Source: JBMNOU01 sp050943215 (lineage in GTDB: Bacteria; Bacillota; Clostridia; Christensenellales; SZUA-584). From it: a stretch of DNA of 7,769 nucleotides. The stretch spans positions 1 to 7,769 of the forward strand of contig JBMNOU010000078.1 in assembly GCA_050943215.1 (NCBI GenBank), given 5' to 3'. This document shows positions 1 through 6,672 of the stretch, in pieces. Both the position numbers and the translations under genes were made by a program. The notes beneath the pieces were generated by a model. It saw only the letters and a program-made list of their open reading frames with translations. It had not been told where the DNA came from and did no database searches. The first letter of the stretch is position 1. Each line of letters opens with the position of its first letter.

Positions 1-12
1 AGGATACACTTG

Positions 13-36
13 ATATTGTTTCAACAATATATTTTT
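13..36 (+). terminator. Weak AT-rich hairpin with T-run, possible terminator of a plus-strand gene left of the window
   Basis: Arms ATATTGTT (13-20) and AACAATAT (23-30) are perfectly complementary; with a realistic 4-nt loop the stem is 7 bp. ATTTTT follows on the plus strand. On the minus strand no T-run follows, so it fits a plus-strand gene ending left of the window better than the transporter that ends at 50. The stem contains almost no G-C pairs, so it would be a weak terminator. Confidence 0.3.
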
Positions 37-49
37 AAAATTGGTTTCA

Positions 50-580
50 TTAAACATATTCAATAATCTTGGCTTTCTTTAAAGATATAATAATCAGCGG
101 AATCAGAATCAACTGTATCACGATTCCCGGCAGTGCAGTGATAAAAGCGCTTGTCAGCCAAATTGTAAAAGAATACTCTCCCACTTGAAAAAATAGCGCA
201 TTGACCAGGCCATATACGATGCGGCCCATTATCATGGAGGCTATTAGTTTTATATATATATCAGCAATTATCTTTTTTAAAGTGAATACTTTTTGCAATA
301 CTCCCGCAAGCATACCATATATGGCAAGTTCACACAGCATACTCGGCAGATAGGCAGCGGGAGGCATACCAGTAATAAGGCTAGACAGCAGCGGCGCTAG
401 TATGCCGCAAGAAAGACCGTAAGGCCATCCGCAGACGAGCCCGCACAACAGTACCGGGATATGCATGGGTAAGAAAACATTCCCCGCGTTTGGTATTGAA
501 TGAAAAGCAAGCGGCAATACAATGCTTATAGCTATACAAAGTCCGCTGAAAACCAAGCGTTTTGTTGAAAAATATTCCAT
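50..580 (-). CDS. ECF transporter S component (substrate-binding membrane subunit)
   Basis: This 176-residue, very hydrophobic protein is the size expected for an energy-coupling factor (ECF) S subunit, the membrane part that binds a vitamin or similar micronutrient and docks onto a shared EcfA-EcfA'-EcfT module. About six membrane segments are visible (roughly residues 8-27, 36-55, 56-72, 78-96, 108-132 and 141-167). The segment around residues 30-73 (PNAGNVFLPMHIPVLLCG, then a Gly/Pro/Leu/Ser-rich helix) is typical of these proteins. ATG at 580 is chosen because GGAGG (587-591) precedes it by 6 nt; the longer frame back to 631 runs through a leader hairpin and its U-run and lacks such a site. 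No EcfA or EcfT gene is nearby, so a group II (shared-module) transporter is inferred. The substrate is not predictable here. The leader suggests attenuation. Confidence 0.85.
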   Translation of the reverse strand: MEYFSTKRLVFSGLCIAISIVLPLAFHSIPNAGNVFLPMHIPVLLCGLVCGWPYGLSCGILAPLLSSLITGMPPAAYLPSMLCELAIYGMLAGVLQKVFTLKKIIADIYIKLIASMIMGRIVYGLVNALFFQVGEYSFTIWLTSAFITALPGIVIQLILIPLIIISLKKAKIIEYV

Positions 581-591
581 GATGTGCCTCC

Positions 592-647
592 AAAAAAAAA
601 TACCATGATATTGCTTCTTTACAAAAGTCATATACCTTCATGGTATT
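592..647 (-). promoter_or_regulatory. Terminator-like hairpin and alternative stem in the transporter leader (candidate attenuator)
   Basis: Read on the minus strand, AATACCATGA (647-638) can pair over 10 bp with TCATGGTATT (608-599), and a U-run (to 592) follows, as in an intrinsic terminator. The U-run touches the GGAGG ribosome binding site of the transporter gene. The 5' arm can instead form a local stem, AUACC-AUGAA-GGUAU (646-632), which would break the terminator. A second alternative pairing, UUUCAU (about 684-679) with AUGAAG inside the 5' arm region, is also possible. Mutually exclusive stems ahead of a micronutrient transporter are what a riboswitch or attenuator shows, but I do not recognise a known aptamer (no TPP, THF, FMN, cobalamin or T-box signature). 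Pairing was judged by eye. Confidence 0.5.
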
Positions 648-688
648 ATTTCTCGCTATGTAGTATATCGTTATTAATATGAAACCTG

Positions 689-708
689 TGCCAGCTTCTT
701 GCCAGCTT
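689..708 (-). repeat. Direct repeat, 9 bp with 11-bp period, at the predicted transcript start
   Basis: AAGCTGGCA occurs twice on the minus strand (708-700 and 697-689), separated by two bases. The 11-bp period places both copies on about the same face of the helix. The repeat begins where transcription from the promoter at 716-744 should start, so it could be a repressor site or the first part of the leader RNA. Its role is inferred only. Confidence 0.4.
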
Positions 709-715
709 ATCAATG

Positions 716-744
716 ATTAAATCATAAAGCTTATATAAAGTCAA
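716..744 (-). promoter_or_regulatory. Probable sigma-A-type promoter for the ECF S component
   Basis: On the minus strand, TTGACT (744-739) and TTTAAT (721-716) are separated by 17 bp, each one mismatch from the consensus hexamers TTGACA and TATAAT. The start point would fall near 709, giving a leader of about 130 nt before the ATG at 580. The long leader fits the candidate attenuator downstream. Confidence 0.5.
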
Positions 745-773
745 TACTTTATCAGGTGATCCTTCTTGTTCAA

Positions 774-787
774 TTGTAGTACTACAA
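774..787. promoter_or_regulatory. Perfect 14-bp palindrome, candidate operator
   Basis: TTGTAGTACTACAA reads the same on both strands with no spacer. It lies about 30 bp upstream of the transporter's -35 box and 208 bp upstream of the divergent reductase start. The core heptamer TGTAGTA (775-781) occurs again in the transporter leader at 659-665. Such a dyad fits a dimeric regulator, but no regulator gene is in the window and the family cannot be named. Confidence 0.35.
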
Positions 788-994
788 CAACGTAGAACTT
801 TTAAAATTTATCTATGTTGCACCGCTTATAGTTATGATATATAATATTATCGTTTTGTTTTGATCAGTCTGTATTCGATAATAAACTATTATTGAAAATG
901 CAGTTATACACGCTTGTCAACGACAGAATTTATAATTGTTTATATTTTTATATTATTTTGGGCTCACTTTTAAACGTATTGAAAGGAAGACATC
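788..994 (+). other. AT-rich upstream region of the aldo/keto reductase, no resolved promoter
   Basis: I see no gene here. An imperfect palindrome, CGATAATA-3 nt-TATTATTG (876-894), is the only notable structure. TTGATC followed 16 bp later by TAAACT (around 860-887) is a possible but weak promoter for the reductase. A short frame from 892 has no ribosome binding site and overlaps the reductase in another frame, so it is not called. Confidence 0.3.
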
Positions 995-1972
995 ATGATC
1001 AGAAGAGAAATAGGCAGATCCGGCATAACAGCCTCCGCTATGTCTATGGGCACTTGGGCAATTGGCGGCGATGAAATGTGGGGAGCATCCGATGAAGGAG
1101 AATCCATAAATGCGATACGCTGCGCTGTAGAAAACGGAATAGATATAATAGATACGGCACCAGCCTATGGTTTTGGACGTAGTGAACGTATTGTCGGTAA
1201 AGCTCTTAAGAGAATCCGCTCTGACGTCAAAGTCATCACAAAATGCGGGCTTCGTTTTGATGGCGTCGGTTCGCTGATGAGAGAGCGCGACGGTAAAACA
1301 GTTTCCATCGATCTATCTGCGAAAGCGATTATTTCCGGCTTAGAACAAAGCCTTAAAAACCTTAAAACTGATTATGTTGACATTTTGATAACTCACTGGC
1401 AATCAAGGCTACCCTGCTATACTCCCATATCGGAAACGATGAATACGATGCTTGAACTAAAAAGGGCTGGAAAAATTCGTGGTATAGGCATTTCCAATGT
1501 CACTTTGGATCAGATAAAAGAATATATGAAGCACGGACAAGTCGATATAGTTCAGATGAGATATTCAATGCTGACTCGCGATGTAGAATCACAGATTCTG
1601 CCTTTCTGCGAGGAAAATGGTATAACCCTGCAAGCGTATTCCCCGCTAGAACAAGGCCTTCTCACCGGTAATTATCCAGTGGAATATGTTTTGCCATCGA
1701 CAGATGTGCGCAATAATACTCATTGGTATCAGCGAGAGCTACGAATAAAAGTGATGGCTATTTTAGATAAATGGAAAATATATTGTGATAAATACGACTG
1801 CAATATTTCAAGCTTGGTGATTTCATGGCTTATTGCACAAAGCGATAATATTAACGTCTTGTGTGGTGCAAGAAAATCCAGGCATATTCTTGATAACCTC
1901 AAAGGTGGTAAATTGAGACTCGATAATAAAATAGCAAAGCAGATGAGACGAGATATTCTAACGCTAGACTAA
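995..1972 (+). CDS. Aldo/keto reductase family oxidoreductase (IolS/YhdN-like, AKR11 type)
   Basis: A 325-residue cytoplasmic NADPH-dependent oxidoreductase of the (beta/alpha)8 aldo/keto reductase fold. The catalytic tetrad is intact: Asp53 and Tyr58 (in DTAPAYGFG), Lys83 (in ITKCG) and His134 (in ITHWQ). Other family landmarks are GISN (165-168), AYSPLEQGLLTG (214-225) and the C-terminal cofactor loop GARKSRHILDN (291-301), whose basic residues suit the 2'-phosphate of NADP. The N-terminal block GTWAIGGDEMWGASDE most resembles the Bacillus IolS/YhdN group, which has poorly defined sugar or aldehyde substrates. The start at 995 is backed by AGGAAG (984-989), 5 nt upstream. It is a lone plus-strand gene, divergent from the transporter and ended by a terminator at 2043. 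The physiological substrate is unknown. Confidence 0.93.
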   Translation: MIRREIGRSGITASAMSMGTWAIGGDEMWGASDEGESINAIRCAVENGIDIIDTAPAYGFGRSERIVGKALKRIRSDVKVITKCGLRFDGVGSLMRERDGKTVSIDLSAKAIISGLEQSLKNLKTDYVDILITHWQSRLPCYTPISETMNTMLELKRAGKIRGIGISNVTLDQIKEYMKHGQVDIVQMRYSMLTRDVESQILPFCEENGITLQAYSPLEQGLLTGNYPVEYVLPSTDVRNNTHWYQRELRIKVMAILDKWKIYCDKYDCNISSLVISWLIAQSDNINVLCGARKSRHILDNLKGGKLRLDNKIAKQMRRDILTLD

Positions 1973-2005
1973 TTTAAGCTAATAAATGCTTTCTAAAATA
2001 AATTT

Positions 2006-2026
2006 ATTAAAAAACGGTTTTTTAAT
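2006..2026. repeat. AT-only inverted repeat after the reductase gene
   Basis: ATTAAAAAA (2006-2014) and TTTTTTAAT (2018-2026) are perfect 9-bp complementary arms around CGG. The stem is all A-T and would be unstable as RNA. It may help termination in either direction, but the hairpin at 2043 is the better candidate. Confidence 0.35.
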
Positions 2027-2042
2027 ACTGTTTTCTTTGCCT

Positions 2043-2076
2043 GGGAAATATTAAAATATTTCTCATTTTTGTTTTT
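2043..2076 (+). terminator. Rho-independent terminator of the aldo/keto reductase gene
   Basis: GGGAAATATT (2043-2052) and AATATTTCTC (2055-2064) pair over the arm length with one G-U pair, in practice a stem of about 9 bp and a 4-nt loop. ATTTTTGTTTTT follows at once. It lies about 70 bp after the reductase stop and separates that gene from the LCP gene, which probably has its own promoter in 2077-2200. Confidence 0.6.
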
Positions 2077-2211
2077 CATAATTTGTTATTACATGGACAT
2101 ATATTACATATTATGTTATGCTGTTTGATATTGATATATAAGTGTTTTTTTATTTCATATGAATAATATTAAAATTAGTTATATATTAAACCAACCATTG
2201 GGAGTGGCGAT

Positions 2212-4131
2212 ATGAGAAAATGGTTAAATAAGTTAAGCAAGTTATTCAGAAGGAAACTCGTGCCTGTAAAGGACCTAATCTCTGCCGATAACAAAAGCGC
2301 TCAAGAGAAACCAAATTCAAAAGAATCTGGATCGCAGGCAACCGCCATTCTAGGCGATATGGGCAAAAGTCCCTGGAGTTTAAAGAAAAAAATTATTATT
2401 TCAGTTGCCTGTTGCGTTTTGGCTGTAATAATCGGTGTTGCCACATATGCATATGCGATCTGGACCAATCCAATGGGTCAGTTTGAAAAAGTTTCGGAGC
2501 AGGTTACTCCGGCACAAACGAGCAAAACACCAACCAAAACAGTGCAAAAGACAAAAGGCCCCACCCCCACTGTCGACCCATACGACACTCTTGTCTCTGG
2601 TGCAGACTTTAGTATACTAGATAATATTGTAAACATCATGCTGATCGGTGTGGATTATGCGAAAGAACGCGAAACCTGGAGCGGTAAACATGCTTATCAC
2701 TCAGACGTGATGATTGTATTGTCGATCAATACCGAAACACACGAAGCGCATCTTATATCTCTCCCGCGTGACACATATGCAAAGATACCCGGCATTAACG
2801 GGATATATAAGCTCAACGCGTCGATCGACTGCGGCGGCGGATGGCCTACAGAATCTGGCTTTGAAAAGGTATGCGAGGCTGCTTCATGGATGCTCGGCGG
2901 AATGCCGGTAGAATATTATTATGCTGTTGATATGAGTGCTGTCAAAGGACTTGTAGACGCAATCGGCGGAATCGATTTTGACGTGGATATCACTTTTAAA
3001 ATACAGGGACGGTCTTATGAAAAGGGGCTTCAGCATATGAACGGGCAGGCTGTACTCGATTACATGCGCATACGCAAAAAAATAGGATCACAGTCCGGAG
3101 ACCTTAATCGTATAAACCGTCAGAAAAGAATGCTGGTGGCAATTTTTGATAAACTAAAGCAAACAGGACTTATCGTAAAATTGCCCGATATCCTCGAAGC
3201 ATTCGAAGGTAACCTCTATACTAACACGACATTCGGCCAGACTGCTGGGCTCGCTGTATTCGCTTACAAGCTGGACAGTGCAAATATCCAAATGCACTCA
3301 ATGGACGGCGGATATCACAACATATTCAACTGGAATTTTGTGATTACAAACCAGAACGACCGGGTAAAGCTGATCAAAGAGATATATGGCGTTGACGTCC
3401 CTGCTTACAAAGACTATAGTTATGCATCCGCTTCTATTCTATGGGAAAAAATGCAGGCCGAGGTAATCGTCAGTAAATCAAAAGGCGTGCTTTCAAAGGT
3501 AAAGCATATCCTTGATGCGGATGCGCTGCTACCTGCCTATCCGACAGAATCTGCGATATTGAATCATTCGTTAATGACTGCTTTTTTTAAGGAAAAGAGC
3601 TATTCTTTTACATCAGAAGAGACTACAGGTGAACCGACTCTGACACCGACCGCAACACCGACTCCTACTCCTACTCCGACTCCAACTCCGACGCTGACAC
3701 TGACTCCTACACCGACTCCTACTCCGACTCCAACTCCGACGCTGACACTGACTCCTACACCGACTCCTACACCGACTCCTACTCCGACTCCAACTCCGAC
3801 GCTGACACTGACTCCTACACCGACACCGATGCCAGTTCCAACACCTACTCTTACGCCTACGCCAACACCCACTACGACATCTGCCCCAACGCCTACGCCA
3901 AACCCCGCCGATTATCGAAAATATGGCAGTGACGTCTGGGATCTATACTACAAGGTTGAGAAGGAATGCAGCATACTTCTATCCCATAATACGGCGGACG
4001 CGCTAAAAGCTGCTAATACGCAGCTAAAAACAGATATTACACAGCTTTGCACAATGTTTTCCATTGGAGTTCCCAACTGGAGGGTAAATTACGAGAAAGA
4101 ACGCAACGAAATATATATTGATTTTAATTGA
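2212..4131 (+). CDS. LytR-CpsA-Psr (LCP) family cell-wall protein with Thr-Pro stalk and unknown C-terminal domain
   Basis: LCP enzymes sit on the outer face of the membrane and transfer lipid-linked glycopolymers (teichoic acid-like or capsular) to peptidoglycan. In this 639-residue protein I see a basic cytoplasmic tail (1-58), one membrane helix (about 60-84), a Thr/Lys/Pro linker (98-122), and the LCP domain (about 140-318). Family residues include Asp165 (HSDVMIVLS), Arg186-Asp187 (SLPRDT), Arg286/Arg288 (YMRIRKK) and the DLNRINRQ block (297-304). Residues 320-472 form the usual tail. A (Thr-Pro)n stalk (about 476-565) with LTLT interruptions follows, then a 74-residue helix-rich end (566-639) that I do not recognise. 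It is longer than most family members because of the stalk and end domain. ATG at 2212 follows GGGAG (2200-2204). No capsule or teichoic acid genes are in the window. Confidence 0.95.
   Translation: MRKWLNKLSKLFRRKLVPVKDLISADNKSAQEKPNSKESGSQATAILGDMGKSPWSLKKKIIISVACCVLAVIIGVATYAYAIWTNPMGQFEKVSEQVTPAQTSKTPTKTVQKTKGPTPTVDPYDTLVSGADFSILDNIVNIMLIGVDYAKERETWSGKHAYHSDVMIVLSINTETHEAHLISLPRDTYAKIPGINGIYKLNASIDCGGGWPTESGFEKVCEAASWMLGGMPVEYYYAVDMSAVKGLVDAIGGIDFDVDITFKIQGRSYEKGLQHMNGQAVLDYMRIRKKIGSQSGDLNRINRQKRMLVAIFDKLKQTGLIVKLPDILEAFEGNLYTNTTFGQTAGLAVFAYKLDSANIQMHSMDGGYHNIFNWNFVITNQNDRVKLIKEIYGVDVPAYKDYSYASASILWEKMQAEVIVSKSKGVLSKVKHILDADALLPAYPTESAILNHSLMTAFFKEKSYSFTSEETTGEPTLTPTATPTPTPTPTPTPTLTLTPTPTPTPTPTPTLTLTPTPTPTPTPTPTPTPTLTLTPTPTPMPVPTPTLTPTPTPTTTSAPTPTPNPADYRKYGSDVWDLYYKVEKECSILLSHNTADALKAANTQLKTDITQLCTMFSIGVPNWRVNYEKERNEIYIDFN
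3637..3906 (+). repeat. Tandem DNA repeats encoding the Thr-Pro stalk of the LCP protein
   Basis: The stretch is built from 6-nt Thr-Pro codon pairs arranged in higher-order units. A 48-nt unit starting ACTCCTACTCCG occurs at 3667-3714, 3715-3762 and 3775-3822, identical in all three by eye, with an extra 12-nt ACTCCTACACCG between the second and third (3763-3774). Each unit encodes (TP)n followed by LTLT. Identity at silent positions indicates recent duplication, by slippage or unequal recombination, rather than old protein-level constraint. All steps are multiples of 6 nt, so length changes would keep the frame. The opposite strand is open here only because of the repeat. Confidence 0.9.
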
Positions 4132-4145
4132 TTTGCGTATTTAGC

Positions 4146-4170
4146 TAGTGTCAAATAAAGTTCGCAAAAG
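4146..4170. mobile_element. Possible surviving outer end of the IS256-type element
   Basis: The sequence AGTGTCAAATAAAGTTCGCA lies just beyond the transposase remnant's C-terminal stop, where the terminal inverted repeat of an IS256-type element would be. No complementary copy is visible near 4920-4990, so the other end seems to be lost. This is a position-based guess. Confidence 0.25.
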
Positions 4171-4173
4171 CCA

Positions 4174-4918
4174 TTAGTTATTCCGCATACTTATGCTGCC
4201 AGCCGTTCCTCCTGAATGAGCACAATTTGCTGCTTTTCCAACAGACCAGTCTTCGCAATATTCGATTATATGGCTCGTCACCAGATGGATATCGGAGTCT
4301 AGGTTGGAAATACACCTATAAGCTTCCTACGGCCTTAGGATATCGGCTCTCGTAAACATCCGTCAAGTTATCGGCATAAGCTCTGGCAGTATCAATATCG
4401 GGCTGTAGTCATATTTGCTTTAGCCTTAAAAGTCTCTTTTAGGTTGCTTCGGATTTTTGCTGCATCGGCTCTATCGCCAGAATATCCGCGTTTTCAGTGT
4501 TGTCATATCTGATCTTTTCATACAAGTCATCTACCCATAAAACCGAATAAATTTTTCGAGCCGCCGGCTCCTCTAAGGCTTGAACCTGTTTATTTAATTC
4601 CCGAGTAATCTAGAATACCTGGCCTCGTGATATTAATTAATACCCAGGCTCTGGGCTAACCCCCCTTATTTTCCTTGTAGACACACCGTTGATGTAGGCT
4701 TCCTGAATAACATTCATGAGTGCCGCTTTCGACCTTTATTTTTCTGAGGTAAAGAACGGAATATCTCCACATTTACCAAGATCTTTCACCGGAAGATATA
4801 TAATGCCCGCCCATGTGTCAAAACGTCTAACTCTATACCCTGAATGGTATCCTGTCCGATCTTCAGTCCGTTCTGATTTCTTGATTTGTTGCCCACGTAT
4901 CATGCAGAGTCTAAGCAA
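4174..4918 (-). pseudogene. Decayed IS256/Mutator-family transposase
   Basis: Minus-strand translation shows family blocks in the right order but broken. From 4918: SERTEDRTGYHSGYRV (near the family's RTGYRNGY motif) to IPFFTSEK, then a stop at 4738-4736; RSKAALMNVIQEAYINGV, then STRKI; a compensated frameshift with LAQSLGIN readable in another frame; a stop before ITRELNKQVQ; VLWVDDLYEKIRYD, which holds the first catalytic Asp; ILAIEPMQQKSEAT and a stop; and YESRYPKAVGSL. After another frameshift comes DIHLVTSHIIEYCEDWSV, the C-terminal block. Intact transposases are about 400 residues. Here the N-terminus is missing and the middle, including the second catalytic Asp and the Glu region, is deleted, so it cannot be active. 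It lies between the LCP gene and the operon terminator. Confidence 0.87.
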
Positions 4919-4933
4919 ATTAGATTACAATTC

Positions 4934-4978
4934 AAAAAGCGGGTACCACTCTCGGTAAGATAAATACCCGCTTTTTTT
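4934..4978. terminator. Strong bidirectional terminator between convergent transcription units
   Basis: AAAAAGCGGGTA (4934-4945) and TACCCGCTTTTT (4965-4976) form a perfect 12-bp stem with a 19-nt loop. On the plus strand it ends in seven T's. On the minus strand it ends in five T's. It lies 22 bp beyond the cyclase stop at 5000, so it should end the minus-strand operon. It can also stop plus-strand transcripts running on from the LCP gene through the transposase remnant, since I see no terminator directly after 4131. Confidence 0.85.
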
Positions 4979-4999
4979 ATGGCTTATAACATCATAAGC

Positions 5000-5674
5000 T
5001 TATTCAATATCCATCGCAATTGCTCTAACAAAAGAACCGCCGGCGCCTTTGATCAATATCGGCAGCCAACAGAATAGCCATCTTTTTTCACCATATTGTG
5101 CGATTTCCTCGAGGTTTAACTCTTCAACGATGCAGATTTTTGCGCCCAAAATAGTCAGATGCGTTTTCGCTGGCATCCCTTCCGGCAGGTGGAATGTCTC
5201 GATACCGAAGCTATCAACACCAACCACTTTAACGCCTCTTTCTACTATCCATTTTGCACCGTCCTCATTAATAGCCGGCCAATCCTGCATATAGTTGTGG
5301 TTATAACCGTAATATTTATCTGTTCCAGTCCTGATTGCAATAATATCACCTTTTTTGACGTGTTTTCCCGCTTTATCAAGATCCTCATACGTGATAGGCG
5401 CTTTTCTCTCTTTATGCGCCAGATCCAAAACAACACCTTCGCCAACCCAGGTACTGACATCAATTTGGTCCATGGATTCCGCGTCTTCAAAAAAATGCAA
5501 CGGTGAATCTGCATGTGTTCCTGTATGTGTAAATGCGCTTACTTTTTCCATATTACACATATCATGCGGCAAATACATAACTTTATGTACTTCTGCCAGG
5601 TCCGAGCCAGGCCATCCAGGACAATTATGATATAAAGGGCGGCTCAGATCAAATATTTTCTTAATTTTCATCAT
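5000..5674 (-). CDS. Cyclase family protein (metal-dependent hydrolase, kynurenine formamidase-like fold)
   Basis: A 224-residue cytoplasmic protein of the cyclase/KynB superfamily, whose members hydrolyse amides or lactones, or close rings, with a bound divalent metal. The signature HxGTHxDxPxH is complete: His50, His54, Asp56 and His60 in HTGTHADSPLH. The N-terminal FDLSRPLY block, GVDSFGIET (152-160) and the His172-to-Glu184 segment (THLTILGAKICIVEE) are also as expected. ATG at 5674 follows AGGAG (5685-5681) by 6 nt; a second ATG directly after it is possible. The ribosome binding site lies inside the last codons of the dehydrogenase gene, whose stop is 2 nt away, so translation is probably coupled. 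Last gene of the operon. True formamidase activity is unlikely given the neighbours; a sugar-acid lactone or a related amide is a guess. Confidence 0.9.
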   Translation of the reverse strand: MMKIKKIFDLSRPLYHNCPGWPGSDLAEVHKVMYLPHDMCNMEKVSAFTHTGTHADSPLHFFEDAESMDQIDVSTWVGEGVVLDLAHKERKAPITYEDLDKAGKHVKKGDIIAIRTGTDKYYGYNHNYMQDWPAINEDGAKWIVERGVKVVGVDSFGIETFHLPEGMPAKTHLTILGAKICIVEELNLEEIAQYGEKRWLFCWLPILIKGAGGSFVRAIAMDIE

Positions 5675-5676
5675 GT

Positions 5677-6672
5677 TTATCTCCTTTCATTTTTAAAATA
5701 TTGAAGATTCACCACGTTGGGGGGTACCTCATCTCTAAAAATAGCACTTATACCCGTTAGCGCTTCTACTGCCATATTAGATCGGACTTCTTCTACAAAA
5801 CTGCCTACATGTGGTGTTATTACTACGTTATCCATGTCAAATAATTCTTCGTTGATATCTGGTTCATATTCAAATACATCGAGTCCCGCGCCTTTAATCT
5901 TATTTTTCTTTAAAGCATCAACTAAAGCGGATTCATCCATAATCTGCCCTCTGGCGACATTAAAAAAACAGGCGTTTGGTTTCATCAAATCGAATGCTTT
6001 TTCGTCAAACAGATGGTGATTATCCGGTGTATATGGGCAATGAACCGATACATAATCGGATATTTTCAGCAATTCCTCAAATGACACAAAGGTCGCGCCT
6101 AATTCCTCTTCAGTAGTTTTATCTGCCCTGACAATATCACTATATACGATGCGTATCCCAAAGCCTTTTACTTTTCTTGCAACGTCCCTGCCTATTCGGC
6201 CCATTCCAACTATGCCTAAAACCTTGCCCGAAAGCGTTGAGGTTACCTTAAGCTTTTCCCCGAAAATAATAGGTGCTCCAACCTTCTTCTGGCTGCGAAG
6301 ACATTTGTCAAAATGCACAATACACCTTGCGACAGATAGAATCAACGCCACGGTTAGTTCTGCGGTCGCATCAGTGACAGACTTAGGAGCATTAATCACA
6401 TAAATACCTTTTTCACCTGCATAAACGTCATTTATATTATTATATCCGGCACCAATACTTGCAATGACCTTTAAAGATCTTCCGGCATCAATGAGCGCTT
6501 TATCCACTATTGTCTCAGCTACCAACAGACCCTCATGATCCTTTATTTTGCTCATTAGCTCATACGACGTATAATATCCCTTTTCTTTAGCAGGATAATC
6601 AAGCAACAGGTCTTCTTTACATCTTTCGACCAACTCATCTGATAGCCAATGGGAAACCAAAACCTTTTTCAT
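5677..6672 (-). CDS. D-isomer-specific 2-hydroxyacid dehydrogenase (glyoxylate/hydroxypyruvate reductase- or PGDH-like)
   Basis: A 331-residue cytoplasmic NAD(H)-dependent enzyme interconverting a D-2-hydroxyacid and a 2-oxoacid. The Rossmann motif GxGxxG is at 156-161 (VGMGRIGRD), and Asp179 at the end of the next strand (VYSD) favours NAD over NADP. The catalytic triad is present: Arg241 (NVARGQ), Glu270 (DVFEYEP) and His288 (ITPHVGS). The substrate-loop block ASIGAGYNN (71-79) is normal. There is no C-terminal ACT domain, so it is a short-form enzyme. ATG at 6672 is preferred: AGGAGA (6688-6683) lies 10 nt upstream. The longer reading would begin with TTG at 6696, put this site inside the gene and have no site of its own. 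It lies 84 bp after the aldolase gene and 2 nt before the cyclase gene. Its substrate may be the oxoacid or aldehyde-derived acid made by the aldolase. Confidence 0.93.
   Translation of the reverse strand: MKKVLVSHWLSDELVERCKEDLLLDYPAKEKGYYTSYELMSKIKDHEGLLVAETIVDKALIDAGRSLKVIASIGAGYNNINDVYAGEKGIYVINAPKSVTDATAELTVALILSVARCIVHFDKCLRSQKKVGAPIIFGEKLKVTSTLSGKVLGIVGMGRIGRDVARKVKGFGIRIVYSDIVRADKTTEEELGATFVSFEELLKISDYVSVHCPYTPDNHHLFDEKAFDLMKPNACFFNVARGQIMDESALVDALKKNKIKGAGLDVFEYEPDINEELFDMDNVVITPHVGSFVEEVRSNMAVEALTGISAIFRDEVPPNVVNLQYFKNERR

Noticed and set aside
381..713. Minus-strand frame overlapping the transporter gene, including a possible leader peptide from the ATG near 640
   Set aside because: The possible internal start lacks a ribosome binding site, the frame overlaps most of a well-supported gene in another frame, and the product resembles no family. 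It is a shadow.
721..780. TPP-riboswitch-like ACCTGAT on the minus strand upstream of the transporter
   Set aside because: The other conserved TPP elements (CTGAGA and GCGTAGGGA) are absent, and the motif lies upstream of the predicted promoter.
892..1074. Short plus-strand frame ahead of the aldo/keto reductase
   Set aside because: No ribosome binding site, low-complexity AT-rich start and overlap with the reductase in another frame.
3667..3822. CRISPR-like regular repeats
   Set aside because: Units are contiguous coding repeats with no unique spacers, in frame within the LCP gene, and not palindromic.
3600..3872. Gly-Val repeat frame on the minus strand
   Set aside because: It is the antisense reading of the Thr-Pro codon repeats and has no start signal.
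4716..4958. Small plus-strand frame between the LCP gene and the operon terminator
   Set aside because: The opposite strand holds recognisable transposase blocks over the same bases, and the frame runs into the terminator stem. It is a shadow of the pseudogene.
4921..4999. Second terminal inverted repeat of the IS256-type element
   Set aside because: No sequence complementary to 4146-4170 is visible here; the only inverted repeat is the GC-rich terminator.
5049..5630. Several plus-strand frames opposite the cyclase gene
   Set aside because: They lie antisense to a gene with a complete metal-binding motif and show no family features or start sites.
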